DNA of 64,000 bases from Hydrogenophaga sp. (GTDB lineage Bacteria > Pseudomonadota > Gammaproteobacteria > Burkholderiales > Burkholderiaceae_C), in contig NZ_JAILWB010000004.1 of the NCBI RefSeq assembly GCF_025699295.1, positions 124,001 to 188,000 of the forward strand, written 5' to 3'. Made by a program: the position numbers and the translations under genes. Below, one piece after another: positions 11,321 through 20,614 of the stretch. The notes beneath the pieces are model-generated. The model had not been told where the DNA came from, made no database searches, and saw only the letters and a list, made by a program, of their open reading frames with translations. Each line of letters starts with the position of its first letter. Within the stretch, counting starts at the first letter, position 1.

Positions 11321-13231
11321 TCAGCGCCCGCGCAGGAACAGCGCGTCCAGCTCCCGCATGCCCATCTGGCGCCAGGTCGGGCGGCCGTGGTTGCACTGGT
11401 CGGAGCGCTCGGTCACTTCCATCTGGCGCAGCAGCGCGTTCATCTCGTCGAGGGTGAGGCGCCGGTTGGCGCGCACCGCGCCGTGACAGGCCATGGTGGC
11501 CAGCAGTTCGTTGCGCGCGCGCTGCACCACGGTGCTGGCCTCGTGCTGGCCCAGCTCGGCGAGCACACTGCGCGCCAGTTCCACCGGGTCGCCCTGCGCC
11601 AGGGTGGTGGGCACGGCGCGCACGGCCAGGGTTTTGGGCGAAAGCGCAGTCACTTCCAGACCCAGCGTGGCCAGCACCTCGGCGCAGCTCTCGGCCGTGG
11701 CCACTTCGTCGGGCGTGGCGGCAAAGGTGGCGGGAATCAGCAGCGGCTGGCTGCTGACCTGCTGGTCGTCGAGCTGCTGCTTGAGCCGCTCGTAGACGAT
11801 GCGCTCGTGCGCGGCGTGCATGTCCACCACCACCAGGCCGTGGGCGTTCTCGGCCAGGATGTACACGCCCTGCAACTGCGCGATGGCGCGGCCCAGCGGC
11901 CAGTCGCCTTCGGGCAGGGGTTGGGCGAGGGCGGCGACTGGCTCAGCCCGAACGGCTGTTTTCTCGGGCGCGACTTCCAACGCCGTCCGGACTGAGTCTG
12001 TCGAAACCCCTCCAGATCCGTAGGCCCACAAAGCCCCCACATCACTCACCCGGTGCCCCACTTCCGCCTCACGCGGTGCAAACGAAAACGGTGCCTGCCG
12101 TGCCGGTGGTGTCCAGGCCGGTGCAACCGGTACGGCCGGTGTTTCGACGGCAGCACCCGAGCGTGGCACCGCCAGTGCGGCTTCGACCGCACGGTGCACG
12201 CCCTGGTGCACCTCGCGGCTGTCGCGAAAGCGCACCTCGATCTTGGTCGGGTGCACGTTCACGTCCACGCGTGCCGGATCGAGCGAGACGAACAGCGCGT
12301 AGACCGGCTGGCGGTGGCCGTGCAGCACGTCCTCATAGGCGCTGCGCGCGGCGTGCGTGATGACCTTGTCGCGCACATAGCGGCCGTTCACATAGGCGAA
12401 CTGCCAGTCGGCGCGCGAGCGCGCCGCATCGGGCACGCCGGCAAAGCCCCACACGCGCAGGCGCTGCGGCTGCCCGTCGCCGTCGTCGGGCGCGTCCACG
12501 GGCCAGTCCAGCGCCACGGCCTGCTGCACGAAGTCCTCGCCCAGCACATCGGCCAGGCGCTGGCGCAGCGCGTCCATGCCGCCGCCGGGCGCGGCGCGCC
12601 ACTGCGCCACCAGTTTGCCGTCGTGCCAGATGGCAAAGCCCACGTCGGGCCGCGCGAGTGCGTGGCGGCGCACGGCTTCGATGCAGTGGCCGAGTTCGGT
12701 GGCGTCGGTCTTGAGGAACTTGCGCCGCGCCGGCGTGGCGAAGAACAGCTCGCGCACCTCCACCGTGGTGCCGGGCGCACGCGCCGTGGGCTGCAGCTCG
12801 CCGCTGCGCCCGTCGAGCAGCCAGCCATGGAGTTCGTCGGGGCTGTCCACGCGCGTGAGCAGCGAGACCTCGGCGATCGAGCAGATCGCGGCCAGCGCCT
12901 CGCCGCGAAACCCCATGGTGCCCACCGATTCGAGGTCGGCCAGGCTGGTGATCTTGCTGGTGGCGTGGCGCTTGAGCGCGTTCGGCAACTCGCTGCGCAG
13001 GATGCCGCAGCCGTTGTCCTCCACGCCGATCAGCCGCACGCCGCCGGCCTGCAGGCGCACCGTGATCTGGGTGGCGCCAGCGTCCAGTGCGTTGTCCACC
13101 AGCTCGCGCACCACCGAGGCCGGGCGCTCCACCACTTCGCCGGCCGCGATCTGGCTGACCAGTTCGTCAGGGAGTTCGCGGATGGGGCGGCGGGGTGGGG
13201 GGCTGAGGACAGAAAGGCGTGTCACAGGCAA
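11321..13231 (-). CDS. mutL: DNA mismatch repair protein MutL, endonuclease type
   Basis: ATPase that links MutS mismatch recognition to strand removal. The 636-residue protein has GHKL motifs: ELVDNALDAG with catalytic Glu43, EDNGCGI at 71-77 and GFRGEA at 107-112. The C-terminal region carries DMHAAHERIVYE at 470-481, a DQHA(X)2E(X)4E-type metal motif with Gln replaced by Met, and a CNHGRPT segment near the C-terminus. These indicate a nicking-competent MutL, unlike E. coli MutL. It is divergent from dedA with 29 bp between starts. Confidence 0.95.
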   Translation of the reverse strand: MPVTRLSVLSPPPRRPIRELPDELVSQIAAGEVVERPASVVRELVDNALDAGATQITVRLQAGGVRLIGVEDNGCGILRSELPNALKRHATSKITSLADLESVGTMGFRGEALAAICSIAEVSLLTRVDSPDELHGWLLDGRSGELQPTARAPGTTVEVRELFFATPARRKFLKTDATELGHCIEAVRRHALARPDVGFAIWHDGKLVAQWRAAPGGGMDALRQRLADVLGEDFVQQAVALDWPVDAPDDGDGQPQRLRVWGFAGVPDAARSRADWQFAYVNGRYVRDKVITHAARSAYEDVLHGHRQPVYALFVSLDPARVDVNVHPTKIEVRFRDSREVHQGVHRAVEAALAVPRSGAAVETPAVPVAPAWTPPARQAPFSFAPREAEVGHRVSDVGALWAYGSGGVSTDSVRTALEVAPEKTAVRAEPVAALAQPLPEGDWPLGRAIAQLQGVYILAENAHGLVVVDMHAAHERIVYERLKQQLDDQQVSSQPLLIPATFAATPDEVATAESCAEVLATLGLEVTALSPKTLAVRAVPTTLAQGDPVELARSVLAELGQHEASTVVQRARNELLATMACHGAVRANRRLTLDEMNALLRQMEVTERSDQCNHGRPTWRQMGMRELDALFLRGR

Positions 13232-13260
13232 ATTGTAGGCCGCAGGGATAATGCGCCTCC

Positions 13261-13914
13261 ATGGAAATCCTTGCCTTCCTCATCGACTTCATCCTGCATG
13301 TGGACCAGCACCTGCAGACCTTCGTGCAGAACTACGGCGCCTGGGTCTATGCCCTGTTGTTCCTCATCATCTTCACAGAGACCGGCGTGGTGGTCATGCC
13401 TTTCCTGCCGGGCGATTCGCTGCTGTTCGTGGTTGGCACGCTGTGCGGCGCGGGCCTCATGAGCCTGCCGCTGGCCATGGCGCTGCTGGTGGCCGCGGCC
13501 ATCCTGGGCGACCAGACCAACTATTCCATCGGCCGCTACTTCGGCCCCAAGGTGTTCCAGTGGGAGAACTCGCGCCTGTTCAACAAGAACGCCTTCAACC
13601 AGGCGCACGCCTTCTATGAGCGCTATGGCGGCATCACCATCATCCTGGCGCGCTTCATGCCCTTCATCCGCACCTTCGCGCCCTTCGTGGCCGGTGTGGC
13701 GGAGATGACGCGCACCAAGTTCACCGCCTACAACGTGATCGGTGCGCTGATCTGGGTGGTGGGCCTGACGGCCGCGGGCTACTGGTTCGGCAACCTGCCC
13801 TGGGTCCAGCAGAACCTGAGCAAGATCATCTGGGCCATGATCATCATTCCCGGCCTGATCGCGATCTACGGCGGCTGGAAGGCCAGCCGCGAGGCGAAGC
13901 GCAACCCGGCCTGA
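13261..13914 (+). CDS. DedA family (SNARE-associated) membrane protein
   Basis: An inner-membrane protein of 217 residues with hydrophobic segments near 28-50, 60-85, 160-175 and 190-205. Family motifs visible are FTETG near 38-42, PFLPGDSLL near 47-55, GDQTNYSIGR near 84-93 and the ARFMPFIRTFAPFVAGV block near 130-147. DedA proteins are linked to membrane homeostasis and undecaprenyl-phosphate or phospholipid flipping; the exact substrate here is not known. It starts 29 bp from the divergent mutL. Confidence 0.93.
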   Translation: MEILAFLIDFILHVDQHLQTFVQNYGAWVYALLFLIIFTETGVVVMPFLPGDSLLFVVGTLCGAGLMSLPLAMALLVAAAILGDQTNYSIGRYFGPKVFQWENSRLFNKNAFNQAHAFYERYGGITIILARFMPFIRTFAPFVAGVAEMTRTKFTAYNVIGALIWVVGLTAAGYWFGNLPWVQQNLSKIIWAMIIIPGLIAIYGGWKASREAKRNPA

Positions 13915-13998
13915 AGGCCACAGGAGACTTCCAGTCCATCCGATGCCACGCGGTGCGTGCCGAGGGTGGGCGGGTGTTCCTGCAGAACGCAGGTTGCG

Positions 13999-14955
13999 TC
14001 ACGTGCTTCGCGACCCCGTGGCACCTTCCTTGCGGATCGCGCGCGCGAAGGCCTGCATCACCGGTGGCGTCTGCACGTCGTTGCGCCGCGTGAACAGCCC
14101 CAGCGGAGGCAGCGCGATTTCGGGAGCGACCGACAGCCGCCGCACGCCACCACGCGCCACCTCGTCGCGGGCATGCTCGAATCGCACCGCGCACAGCAAC
14201 GACGGGTCCAGTCGCAATACCGCGCCGATAGTGACCGAGGAGATGGCCTCGATCACCGGCGCGGGCGGGTCCACGCCCTCATTGAGGAAGGCTGTCATGA
14301 AGGCCTGGCGCACCAGCGTCTGCCGCGGTGGCGCCACCCAGTTCGCTTCCCGCAGGTCGGTCCAGCGCAGGCGGCGGCGCCGCACCAGCGGGTTGGACGC
14401 GGCGGCGAGCACGCACAGGCGGTCCTGCAGCAGCACCTCGGACTGCAGCAGGCGCAGGCGGTCGCTGGTCAACATCTCGGTGGTGAGTGCGCCGAACACG
14501 CAGTCGAGGTCACCATCCAGCAGACGCTGGATCAGCTCGCTGACGCGGCCCTCGTGGATGTGCACCGCGGCGCCGGGCATGCGCTGACGCAGTTGCACCA
14601 CCGCCGCGGGCACCGCCGCCGTCACAGAAAACGCGCCGACCCGCAGCACGGCGCTCGCGCCACTGCGTATCGCCTCGACCTCGTCGCGGGCATGCGCGAG
14701 CTCGCCCATCACCACACGCGCGCGGTGCACCGCTGCCGCGCCGGCCGCGGTGACCGTCACGCCCTGGGGGCTGCGCTCGAACAGGCGAGCGCCAAGCGAA
14801 TCCTCGGTCTCGGCCAGCATCTTGCTGATGGCCGGCTGGCTCAGGTGCAGGCGGCTGGCGGCGGCGCGCATGGTGCCGGTCCCGTCCAGCACCACCAGCA
14901 GTTCCAGGTGGCGCAGGCGCAGACGGCGCACGAGGTGGTCGAAACCCTTGTTCAT
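13999..14955 (-). CDS. LysR-type transcriptional regulator
   Basis: A 318-residue regulator with an N-terminal winged helix (about residues 10-68; helix-turn-helix around SRLHLSQPAISKML) and a C-terminal inducer-binding domain of periplasmic-binding-protein fold. The LR-x-G turn (LRVGAF) is near 103-108. It is divergent from the CoA-transferase/DUF1254/Bug cluster across a 113-bp spacer containing a GGTGATCACC palindrome, the usual arrangement for a LysR protein controlling that cluster. The inducer is unknown, probably the acid substrate of the cluster. Confidence 0.92.
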   Translation of the reverse strand: MNKGFDHLVRRLRLRHLELLVVLDGTGTMRAAASRLHLSQPAISKMLAETEDSLGARLFERSPQGVTVTAAGAAAVHRARVVMGELAHARDEVEAIRSGASAVLRVGAFSVTAAVPAAVVQLRQRMPGAAVHIHEGRVSELIQRLLDGDLDCVFGALTTEMLTSDRLRLLQSEVLLQDRLCVLAAASNPLVRRRRLRWTDLREANWVAPPRQTLVRQAFMTAFLNEGVDPPAPVIEAISSVTIGAVLRLDPSLLCAVRFEHARDEVARGGVRRLSVAPEIALPPLGLFTRRNDVQTPPVMQAFARAIRKEGATGSRST

Positions 14956-14971
14956 GTGAAACCCCCAGGCA

Positions 14972-14981
14972 GGTGATCACC
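14972..14981. promoter_or_regulatory. Candidate LysR operator palindrome
   Basis: GGTGATCACC, a perfect 10-bp palindrome, in the divergent LysR/CoA-transferase spacer 17 bp before the LysR start. A related GGATCACGGTATC stretch follows 6 bp later. The position fits an autoregulatory LysR site, but the assignment rests on location alone. Confidence 0.35.
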
Positions 14982-15068
14982 AAAGCGGATCACGGTATCA
15001 GCATTATTCAATTTTCAGGAATCCCGGCATCGCCTATCGTGAGACCCATACAGGAGACAAGACACACC

Positions 15069-16271
15069 ATGACCGATCCCGAGACTGTTTCTCCGGCCGC
15101 GCCGCTTGCAGGTGTTCACGTGGTGGACCTGGGCCAGTACATTGCCGGCCCGGGCGCCGCGATGACACTGGCCGAGCTGGGCGCCAGCGTGACCAAGATC
15201 GAACCGCTCGCGGGGGACCAGGCGCGCCACATCGGCCGCTACGGCGAATCGATGGTTCGGGCCTACAACCGCGGCAAACGATCGATCGCGCTCGACCTCA
15301 AGAGCGACGCTGGCCGGGAGGCTGCATGGCGGCTGATCTCGCGGGCCGATGTCGTGATCCAGAACCTGCGCCCGGGCGTGGTCGACAAGCTGGGCCTGGG
15401 TCCGGCGGCCGTGCGCGAGCGCTTTCCGCGCATCGTCTACCTCTCGATTTCGGGTTTCGGCAGCCGCGGGCCCTCGCGCGATCGGCCGGGTTACGACATT
15501 GCAGCGCAGGCCGAGAGCGGCCTGATGTCGGTGACCGGCGAGCCCGACCGGCCGCCGCAGAAGGTGGGCGTGCCCATCGTGGACGCCGCAGCCGCCCACC
15601 TGGGCGCCCAGGCGGTTCTGGCGGCCTTGTATGGCCGCGAGAAGACCGGCGTCGGTGCTGCCATCGAAACCTCGCTGCTCGACGTGGCCATGCACTTGCA
15701 GGCAGCCACCTGGGCCGATTTCCTGGGTGGCGGGCCTGAGCCCACCCGCATCGGCGACGGCCAGCCGCACAACGCGCCCGCCGCCGAGGTGGTGCCCACA
15801 CGCGACGGCCACATCGTGCTCTCGGCCTACGCGGACGAACACTGGCTGCGCTTTTGCCGCGTGGTTGGGCGCGAGGAGCTGTCCCGCGACCCACGGTTCT
15901 GCAGCAACGAACAGCGAGTCGCAAACCGGGCCGCGCTGCGCGTGGTGCTGCGCGAATGCCTGTCGGATCGCAGCAGCGAGGAATGCGTGGCGCTGCTCGC
16001 GGGCAACCAGATTGTTGCCGGCGCCGTGCGCAACTACAGCCAGGTGCTGCGCAGCCCGGGCCTGGAGGCCAGTGGCCTGATCGTCGAGGCGGTTGGTGCC
16101 GACGGTCTGCGCTATCGCGCGTTGGGGCTGCCCTACCGCATCGACGATGCGCCGCAGCCGGCGCCCCACGCCGCGCCAGCCTGCGGCGCCGACACCGACG
16201 CGCTGCTGGCCGAAGCCGGCTATGGCGCGCACGACATCGCCGCGTTGCGCCGGACTGGCGTGGTGGCCTGA
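15069..16271 (+). CDS. Family III (CaiB/BaiF) CoA-transferase
   Basis: Moves CoA between acyl donors and acceptors through an aspartyl-CoA intermediate. The 400-residue protein has the N-terminal family motif VVDLGQYIAGPGA near residues 16-28, the NRGKRSIALDLK segment and the GYDIAAQAESGLMS region, which normally includes the catalytic Asp. The ATG at 15069 was chosen because it has an AGGAG ribosome site 12 bp upstream; an upstream start would be poorly supported. The stop overlaps the next ATG by one base (TGATG), so DUF1254 translation is coupled. The partner acids are unknown. Confidence 0.93.
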   Translation: MTDPETVSPAAPLAGVHVVDLGQYIAGPGAAMTLAELGASVTKIEPLAGDQARHIGRYGESMVRAYNRGKRSIALDLKSDAGREAAWRLISRADVVIQNLRPGVVDKLGLGPAAVRERFPRIVYLSISGFGSRGPSRDRPGYDIAAQAESGLMSVTGEPDRPPQKVGVPIVDAAAAHLGAQAVLAALYGREKTGVGAAIETSLLDVAMHLQAATWADFLGGGPEPTRIGDGQPHNAPAAEVVPTRDGHIVLSAYADEHWLRFCRVVGREELSRDPRFCSNEQRVANRAALRVVLRECLSDRSSEECVALLAGNQIVAGAVRNYSQVLRSPGLEASGLIVEAVGADGLRYRALGLPYRIDDAPQPAPHAAPACGADTDALLAEAGYGAHDIAALRRTGVVA

Positions 16272-17551
16272 TGAACCCGAACATGACGATGCCCCCACAG
16301 ACCGAAGACCGCGTGCGCCACGCGCTGATCCAGACCCTGCCGCTGTACGAGATGATGCGCATGCGCGCGGCCACCACCGCGCGTCGCCACCCTGTCCTCG
16401 GGTTTGCCAGCGAAGAGCGAGGATCGACACAGCGCTGGGTCAACCAGTTCACGCACACGCACCGCAAGCTCGGACCGGACGACCGCGAGGTCGTGAGCCC
16501 GAACAACGACACGGTTTACAGCAATGCATGGCTGGACCTCTCGCAGGGGCCTGTGCTGATCGACACGCCCGACATGGGCGATCGCTACTGGACGCTGGGT
16601 CTGCTGGATGCATGGACCAATCCGTTTGCCTACGTCGGCCGCCGCACCACCGGCAACCGGCGCCAGCGCACCCTGGTGCATGGCCCGCGCTGGCAGGGCG
16701 TGGTGCCAGCGGACGTGTCCCAGGTCATCGTCGCGCCGGGCGACGACGTCTGGCTCATCGGCCGCTTCCTGGTCGACGACTCGGTGGGCGACATGGACGT
16801 GGTGCGCGCGCTGCAGGAGCAGCTGCGCATGACGCGCCTGGAAGGCAGCGACGCCGCGATGCGCGTGGACACCCGCATCGATGGGCGTTCGGTGGTCACA
16901 CCGTCGGCGCAAACCTACATCGATACGGTGAACACCGCGCTGGCCGGCAACCCGCCACCGGCGGGCGAAGCGCTCGAATGGCCGCTCGATACGGGCGCGG
17001 TTCAGACTCTGCTGCCGCAGGTGTATGCCGAACTGCGTGAGCAGCAAAACCAGCCGCGCGAGCTCGGTGGCGGCTGGTCCTTGCCGCTGGAGGTGAAGAC
17101 GCACTGGGGCGCAGACCTGCTGACCCGTGCGCGCGTGGCGCGCAACTTCATTGGTGCGCTCGGCATCGAGGAGGCGATGTACCCCACCGCCGAGGTGGAC
17201 GGAGAGGGGCGAACGCTCGATGGCACGCACGCCTACGAGTTGCGCTTTGCGCCGGGCGCCGGCCCCAGGGTCGGCGCATTCTGGTCGCTGACGATGTACC
17301 GCCGCAGCGATTGCCTGTTCGTTGCCAATCCCATCCACCGCTACTCGATCGGGGACCGCACGCCCGGTCTGCGCCACGACGCCGATGGCGGCCTGGCCAT
17401 CCGCATCCAGGCCAGTGATCCCGGTCCGGGCCACAACTGGCTGCCCGCGCCCGCCGGCGAACCGTTCTACGTGGTGCTGCGCCTCTACCAGCCGCAGGCC
17501 GAACACCTGCAGCACCGCTACGTGTACCCACCGCTGCGACAGCTCGATTGA
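16271..17551 (+). CDS. DUF1254/DUF1214 domain protein
   Basis: A 426-residue protein made of an N-terminal DUF1254 region (VVSPNNDTVYSNAWLDLSQGP near residues 76-96 is typical) and a C-terminal DUF1214 region (GAFWSLTMYR near 335-345, ending in YQP). No signal peptide is obvious. The biochemical role of this family is unknown. The one-base overlap with the CoA-transferase and the Bug protein 29 bp downstream place it in the same operon, so a part in uptake or activation of the same organic acid is a reasonable inference only. Confidence 0.85.
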   Translation: MNPNMTMPPQTEDRVRHALIQTLPLYEMMRMRAATTARRHPVLGFASEERGSTQRWVNQFTHTHRKLGPDDREVVSPNNDTVYSNAWLDLSQGPVLIDTPDMGDRYWTLGLLDAWTNPFAYVGRRTTGNRRQRTLVHGPRWQGVVPADVSQVIVAPGDDVWLIGRFLVDDSVGDMDVVRALQEQLRMTRLEGSDAAMRVDTRIDGRSVVTPSAQTYIDTVNTALAGNPPPAGEALEWPLDTGAVQTLLPQVYAELREQQNQPRELGGGWSLPLEVKTHWGADLLTRARVARNFIGALGIEEAMYPTAEVDGEGRTLDGTHAYELRFAPGAGPRVGAFWSLTMYRRSDCLFVANPIHRYSIGDRTPGLRHDADGGLAIRIQASDPGPGHNWLPAPAGEPFYVVLRLYQPQAEHLQHRYVYPPLRQLD

Positions 17552-17580
17552 TTTCCATCCACAACACCAGGAGACACACC

Positions 17581-18555
17581 ATGCCCATCCAACGCCGCCA
17601 CCTGCTTGGCGCCAGCCTCGCCTCCCTCGGTCTCGCGCACACGGGCGCCTTCGCCCAGGCCTGGCCCGCACGGCCGGTGCATCTCATCGCGCCCTATGGC
17701 GCGGGCGGGTCCAACGACATCCTCACGCGCCTGCTCGGCGAGGCCCTGGCGCCCCGCATCGGGCAGAGCCTGGTGATCGAGAACAAGGCCGGCGCGGGCA
17801 CGCGCATCGCCAACGAATACGTGGCGCGTGCCGCGCCCGACGGCCACACCGTGCTGCACGCGGCCGCGCCCATCGCCATCGGCGTGGCGCTCTACCCCAA
17901 GCTGCCCTACGACGTGAAGAAGGACTTCGTGCCGGTGCTGAGCACGGCCATCGCCCCTCTGTTCCTCATCGTCAATGCCGATGCGCCCTACAAGACGGTG
18001 GCCGAGTTCATCGCCTACGGAAAAGCCAGCGACAAGGGTCTGACCTTCGGTTCACCGGGGGCCGGTTCGGCACCGCACCTCACGGCCGAATTGCTGATGC
18101 GCTCGGCCGGAACCAAAGGCCTGGTGGTCCAGTTCCGTGGCGACGCGCCAGCCTATACCGAGCTGCTGGCGGGTCGCATCGATGCGACGCTGACGGCGAT
18201 CTCGACCGCGTTGCCGCACATCCAGGCCGGCAAGCTGCGCGTGCTGGGGGTGGCCAACGAAGAGCGCACGCCGCTGTACCCGCAGGCCCCGACCTTGCGC
18301 GAGTCGGGTCTGGCCTCGGTGGTGGGCTATGGCTGGTACGGGCTTATGGTGCCCGCCGGTACGCCCGCGGCCATCGTGCAGAAACTCAACGCCGAGACGA
18401 ATGCGGTTCTCAGCGACCCGGAGGTGCGAAAGAAGGTCGAGGCGGTCGGCCTGCAGGTGCGTGGGGGCACGTCGGCCGAGTTCTCTGCCTTCATCGACAG
18501 CGAAATCCGCAAGTGGACGCAGGTCATCCAGGCCGCCAACATCAAGCCGGAATGA
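17581..18555 (+). CDS. Bug-type tripartite tricarboxylate binding protein
   Basis: A 324-residue periplasmic solute receptor of the TctC/Bug family. A Tat-like leader (RRHLLGASL followed by a hydrophobic run, cleavage near AFAQA) is at the N-terminus. Family landmarks are PVHLIAPYGAGGSNDILTR, an NEYVARAAPDGHT turn and the VPAGTPAAIVQKLN segment. The ATG at 17581 has AGGAGACACACC directly upstream. No TctA/TctB membrane genes are nearby, as is usual for the expanded Bug set of Burkholderiales. The ligand is probably a carboxylate handled by the CoA-transferase of the same operon. Confidence 0.92.
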   Translation: MPIQRRHLLGASLASLGLAHTGAFAQAWPARPVHLIAPYGAGGSNDILTRLLGEALAPRIGQSLVIENKAGAGTRIANEYVARAAPDGHTVLHAAAPIAIGVALYPKLPYDVKKDFVPVLSTAIAPLFLIVNADAPYKTVAEFIAYGKASDKGLTFGSPGAGSAPHLTAELLMRSAGTKGLVVQFRGDAPAYTELLAGRIDATLTAISTALPHIQAGKLRVLGVANEERTPLYPQAPTLRESGLASVVGYGWYGLMVPAGTPAAIVQKLNAETNAVLSDPEVRKKVEAVGLQVRGGTSAEFSAFIDSEIRKWTQVIQAANIKPE

Positions 18556-18614
18556 ACGGGTCCGAGTGACCGGGCGGGGGGTCCGGCTGTGCGTCTTCGC
18601 GCTGCGGCCGGGCC

Positions 18615-20042
18615 TCAGATCTGCCGGCTGCGCGCCAGCGGGGGGTTCTTCGAGAAGTAGGCGACGATGCCGCGCAGCAGCGCGTCGGCCAGATCGTTCT
18701 GGTACTTCGGGTCATTCAGGCGCTTCTCTTCATCGGGGTTGCTGATGAAGGCGGTCTCCACCAGCACGCTGGGGATGTCGGGCGCGCGCAGCACCGCGAA
18801 GTTGGCTTGCTCCACGCGCGGCTTGTGCAGCTTGCCGATCTTCTTGACGTGGCCGAGCATGGCCGTGCCGAGCTTGAGGCTGTCGTTGATCTGGGCCGTG
18901 GTGCTCATGTCGAGCAGGGCGCGGCGCACGGTGGCGTCGGCCGCCTTGGCGTTGAGCCCGCCCACGAGGTCGGCGGCGTTCTCCTTGTTGGCCATCCAGC
19001 GCGCGGCGGTGCTGGTGGCGCCGCGGGTACTCAGCGCATACACGCTCGCACCCTGCGGGCGTGGCGACATGAACGCATCCGCATGGAGGCTGATGAAGAG
19101 GTCGGCCTGCACGGCCTGCGCCTTCTGCACACGCACCTGCAGCGGTACGAAGAAGTCCTTGTCGCGTGTCATGTAGGCGCGCATGGGGTTGCCGTTGACG
19201 CGCGTTTCGTTGATGCGGTCGCGCAGTTTCTGCGCGATCTGCAGCACGACCTTCTTCTCGTAGGTGCCACGCGGGCCAATGGCGCCCGGGTCCTCTCCAC
19301 CATGGCCGGGGTCGAGCGCGACGATGATGAGACGCTCGGTCTTGCCCTTGCCCGGTGGGGGCTGCTTGGCAGGGCTGCCCTTTTTCGGCACGGCTTCGGC
19401 CACGGTGGTGTCCTCACCCGCCGGTGCGCCCGGGCCTGGCTTCGGCCGGGTGCCGGGGCGCTCGGCTTGGGCGATCAGGTCGCCCAGGGGGTCGTCGGCG
19501 GGCGATCCCGACCGGGCGACCTTGTCGGTCTCCAGTCCCAGCAGGCGCGCGGCGCGCTCGCTGGCGGCGTCGAGTTCGCGGATGCGCTGCGAGATCAGCT
19601 GCTCCAGCGGGTCGGGCGGGTTGAGCGGATAGAGATCGAAAACCAGGCGGTGCTGGTACGCTGCCACGGGCTGCAGGCTGAACACCTGCGGCTTGATCGG
19701 CTTCTTGAGGTCGAGCACCAGGCGCACGACATTGGGCGCGTTCTGCGCCACGCGGATGCCGGCGATGTTGGGGTCGTCGGACTTGAGGTGACCCACCAGT
19801 TCGCGCAGGCTGGGCAGCAGGTCCATGCCCTCAATGTCCACCGCGAGCCGGGGTGGTTCGTTGATGAAGAACTGCCGCGCCTGCAGCGCGCCGTCGGATT
19901 CGATGGTCACGCGCGTGTAGTCTTCGGCTGGCCAGATGCGCACGGCCACCACGCTTGCGCCGCGTGCGATCTGCTGCGCGCCCAGCAGCAGCACCAGCGA
20001 GCCCGCGCGCAGCAGGGAGCGGCGGTTGAGCGCGTCGTTCAT
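18615..20042 (-). CDS. amiC: N-acetylmuramoyl-L-alanine amidase, AmiC type
   Basis: Periplasmic zinc amidase that splits septal peptidoglycan during cell division. It has 475 residues: a Tat-type leader (NRRSLLRAG plus hydrophobic run), an AMIN targeting domain (about 35-140), a Pro/Lys-rich linker (about 195-235) and an Amidase_3 catalytic domain. Catalytic landmarks are IVALDPGHGGEDPGAIG, FISLHADAF and VLVETAFISNP. The ATG at 20042 overlaps the tsaE stop (ATGA), the tsaE-amiC pairing common in proteobacteria. Confidence 0.95.
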   Translation of the reverse strand: MNDALNRRSLLRAGSLVLLLGAQQIARGASVVAVRIWPAEDYTRVTIESDGALQARQFFINEPPRLAVDIEGMDLLPSLRELVGHLKSDDPNIAGIRVAQNAPNVVRLVLDLKKPIKPQVFSLQPVAAYQHRLVFDLYPLNPPDPLEQLISQRIRELDAASERAARLLGLETDKVARSGSPADDPLGDLIAQAERPGTRPKPGPGAPAGEDTTVAEAVPKKGSPAKQPPPGKGKTERLIIVALDPGHGGEDPGAIGPRGTYEKKVVLQIAQKLRDRINETRVNGNPMRAYMTRDKDFFVPLQVRVQKAQAVQADLFISLHADAFMSPRPQGASVYALSTRGATSTAARWMANKENAADLVGGLNAKAADATVRRALLDMSTTAQINDSLKLGTAMLGHVKKIGKLHKPRVEQANFAVLRAPDIPSVLVETAFISNPDEEKRLNDPKYQNDLADALLRGIVAYFSKNPPLARSRQI

Positions 20043-20572
20043 GAAAGGGCCTCCAGCAGCAGGCGGCCGGTGGCAGTGAGGGCCGTGGCGCTGACGATGC
20101 GGCGCGTGTCCTGGTCCAGATCGATGTGGGCTTGAGGGGGCATCTCGTCGGGTTGGATGTCGATCCGCAGATCGACCGCAGGGAGGAAGTCGCCGGCGCG
20201 CTCCGGCCATTCCACCAGCTTGAGACCGGGGCTCGCGAAAAGTTCGCGAAAACCCGCGTCCTCCCATTCACGCGGGTCGTTGAAGCGGTAGAAGTCGAAG
20301 TGCCAGATCTGCAGCGGCTCGCCCGCCGGCATCACCGCGCAGTCGATCGCGCTGTGCGGTTCCACCACGGCATAGGTCGGGCTCTTGATGCGTCCGCGCA
20401 CACCAAGCGCGCGCAGCAGGTGGCGCACCAGCGTGGTCTTGCCCGCGCCCAGGTCGCCCTGCAGGGTCAGCGTGGCGTGGGCGATGGCGGGAGAGGTGGC
20501 GAGCTGGCGGGCAAAGGCCTGCGTGTCTTCTTCGGCGGTCCAGCGGCCCTGCCAGGTTGCCGCAGGGGACAC
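20039..20572 (-). CDS. tsaE: tRNA threonylcarbamoyladenosine biosynthesis ATPase
   Basis: ATPase partner of TsaB/TsaD in t6A37 synthesis. Motifs are the P-loop GDLGAGKTT about 39 residues from the start, the SPTYAVVEPH switch region, HFDFYR and VEWPERAG. No ATG precedes the conserved region; a GTG at 20572 gives 177 residues and best fits the family N-terminus. A GTG at 20614 (191 residues) is the alternative. It overlaps amiC by 4 bp and is divergent from queG. Confidence 0.9.
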   Translation of the reverse strand: MSPAATWQGRWTAEEDTQAFARQLATSPAIAHATLTLQGDLGAGKTTLVRHLLRALGVRGRIKSPTYAVVEPHSAIDCAVMPAGEPLQIWHFDFYRFNDPREWEDAGFRELFASPGLKLVEWPERAGDFLPAVDLRIDIQPDEMPPQAHIDLDQDTRRIVSATALTATGRLLLEALS

Positions 20573-20614
20573 GGAGCCCGCAGGCGCCGGCCCGGTTCCT
20601 ACAATGGGCTTCAC

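Noticed and set aside
20614..20614. Longer tsaE start (GTG at 20614)
   Set aside because: Not excluded, but the added residues do not resemble TsaE and neither start has a ribosome site; the shorter form fits the family better.
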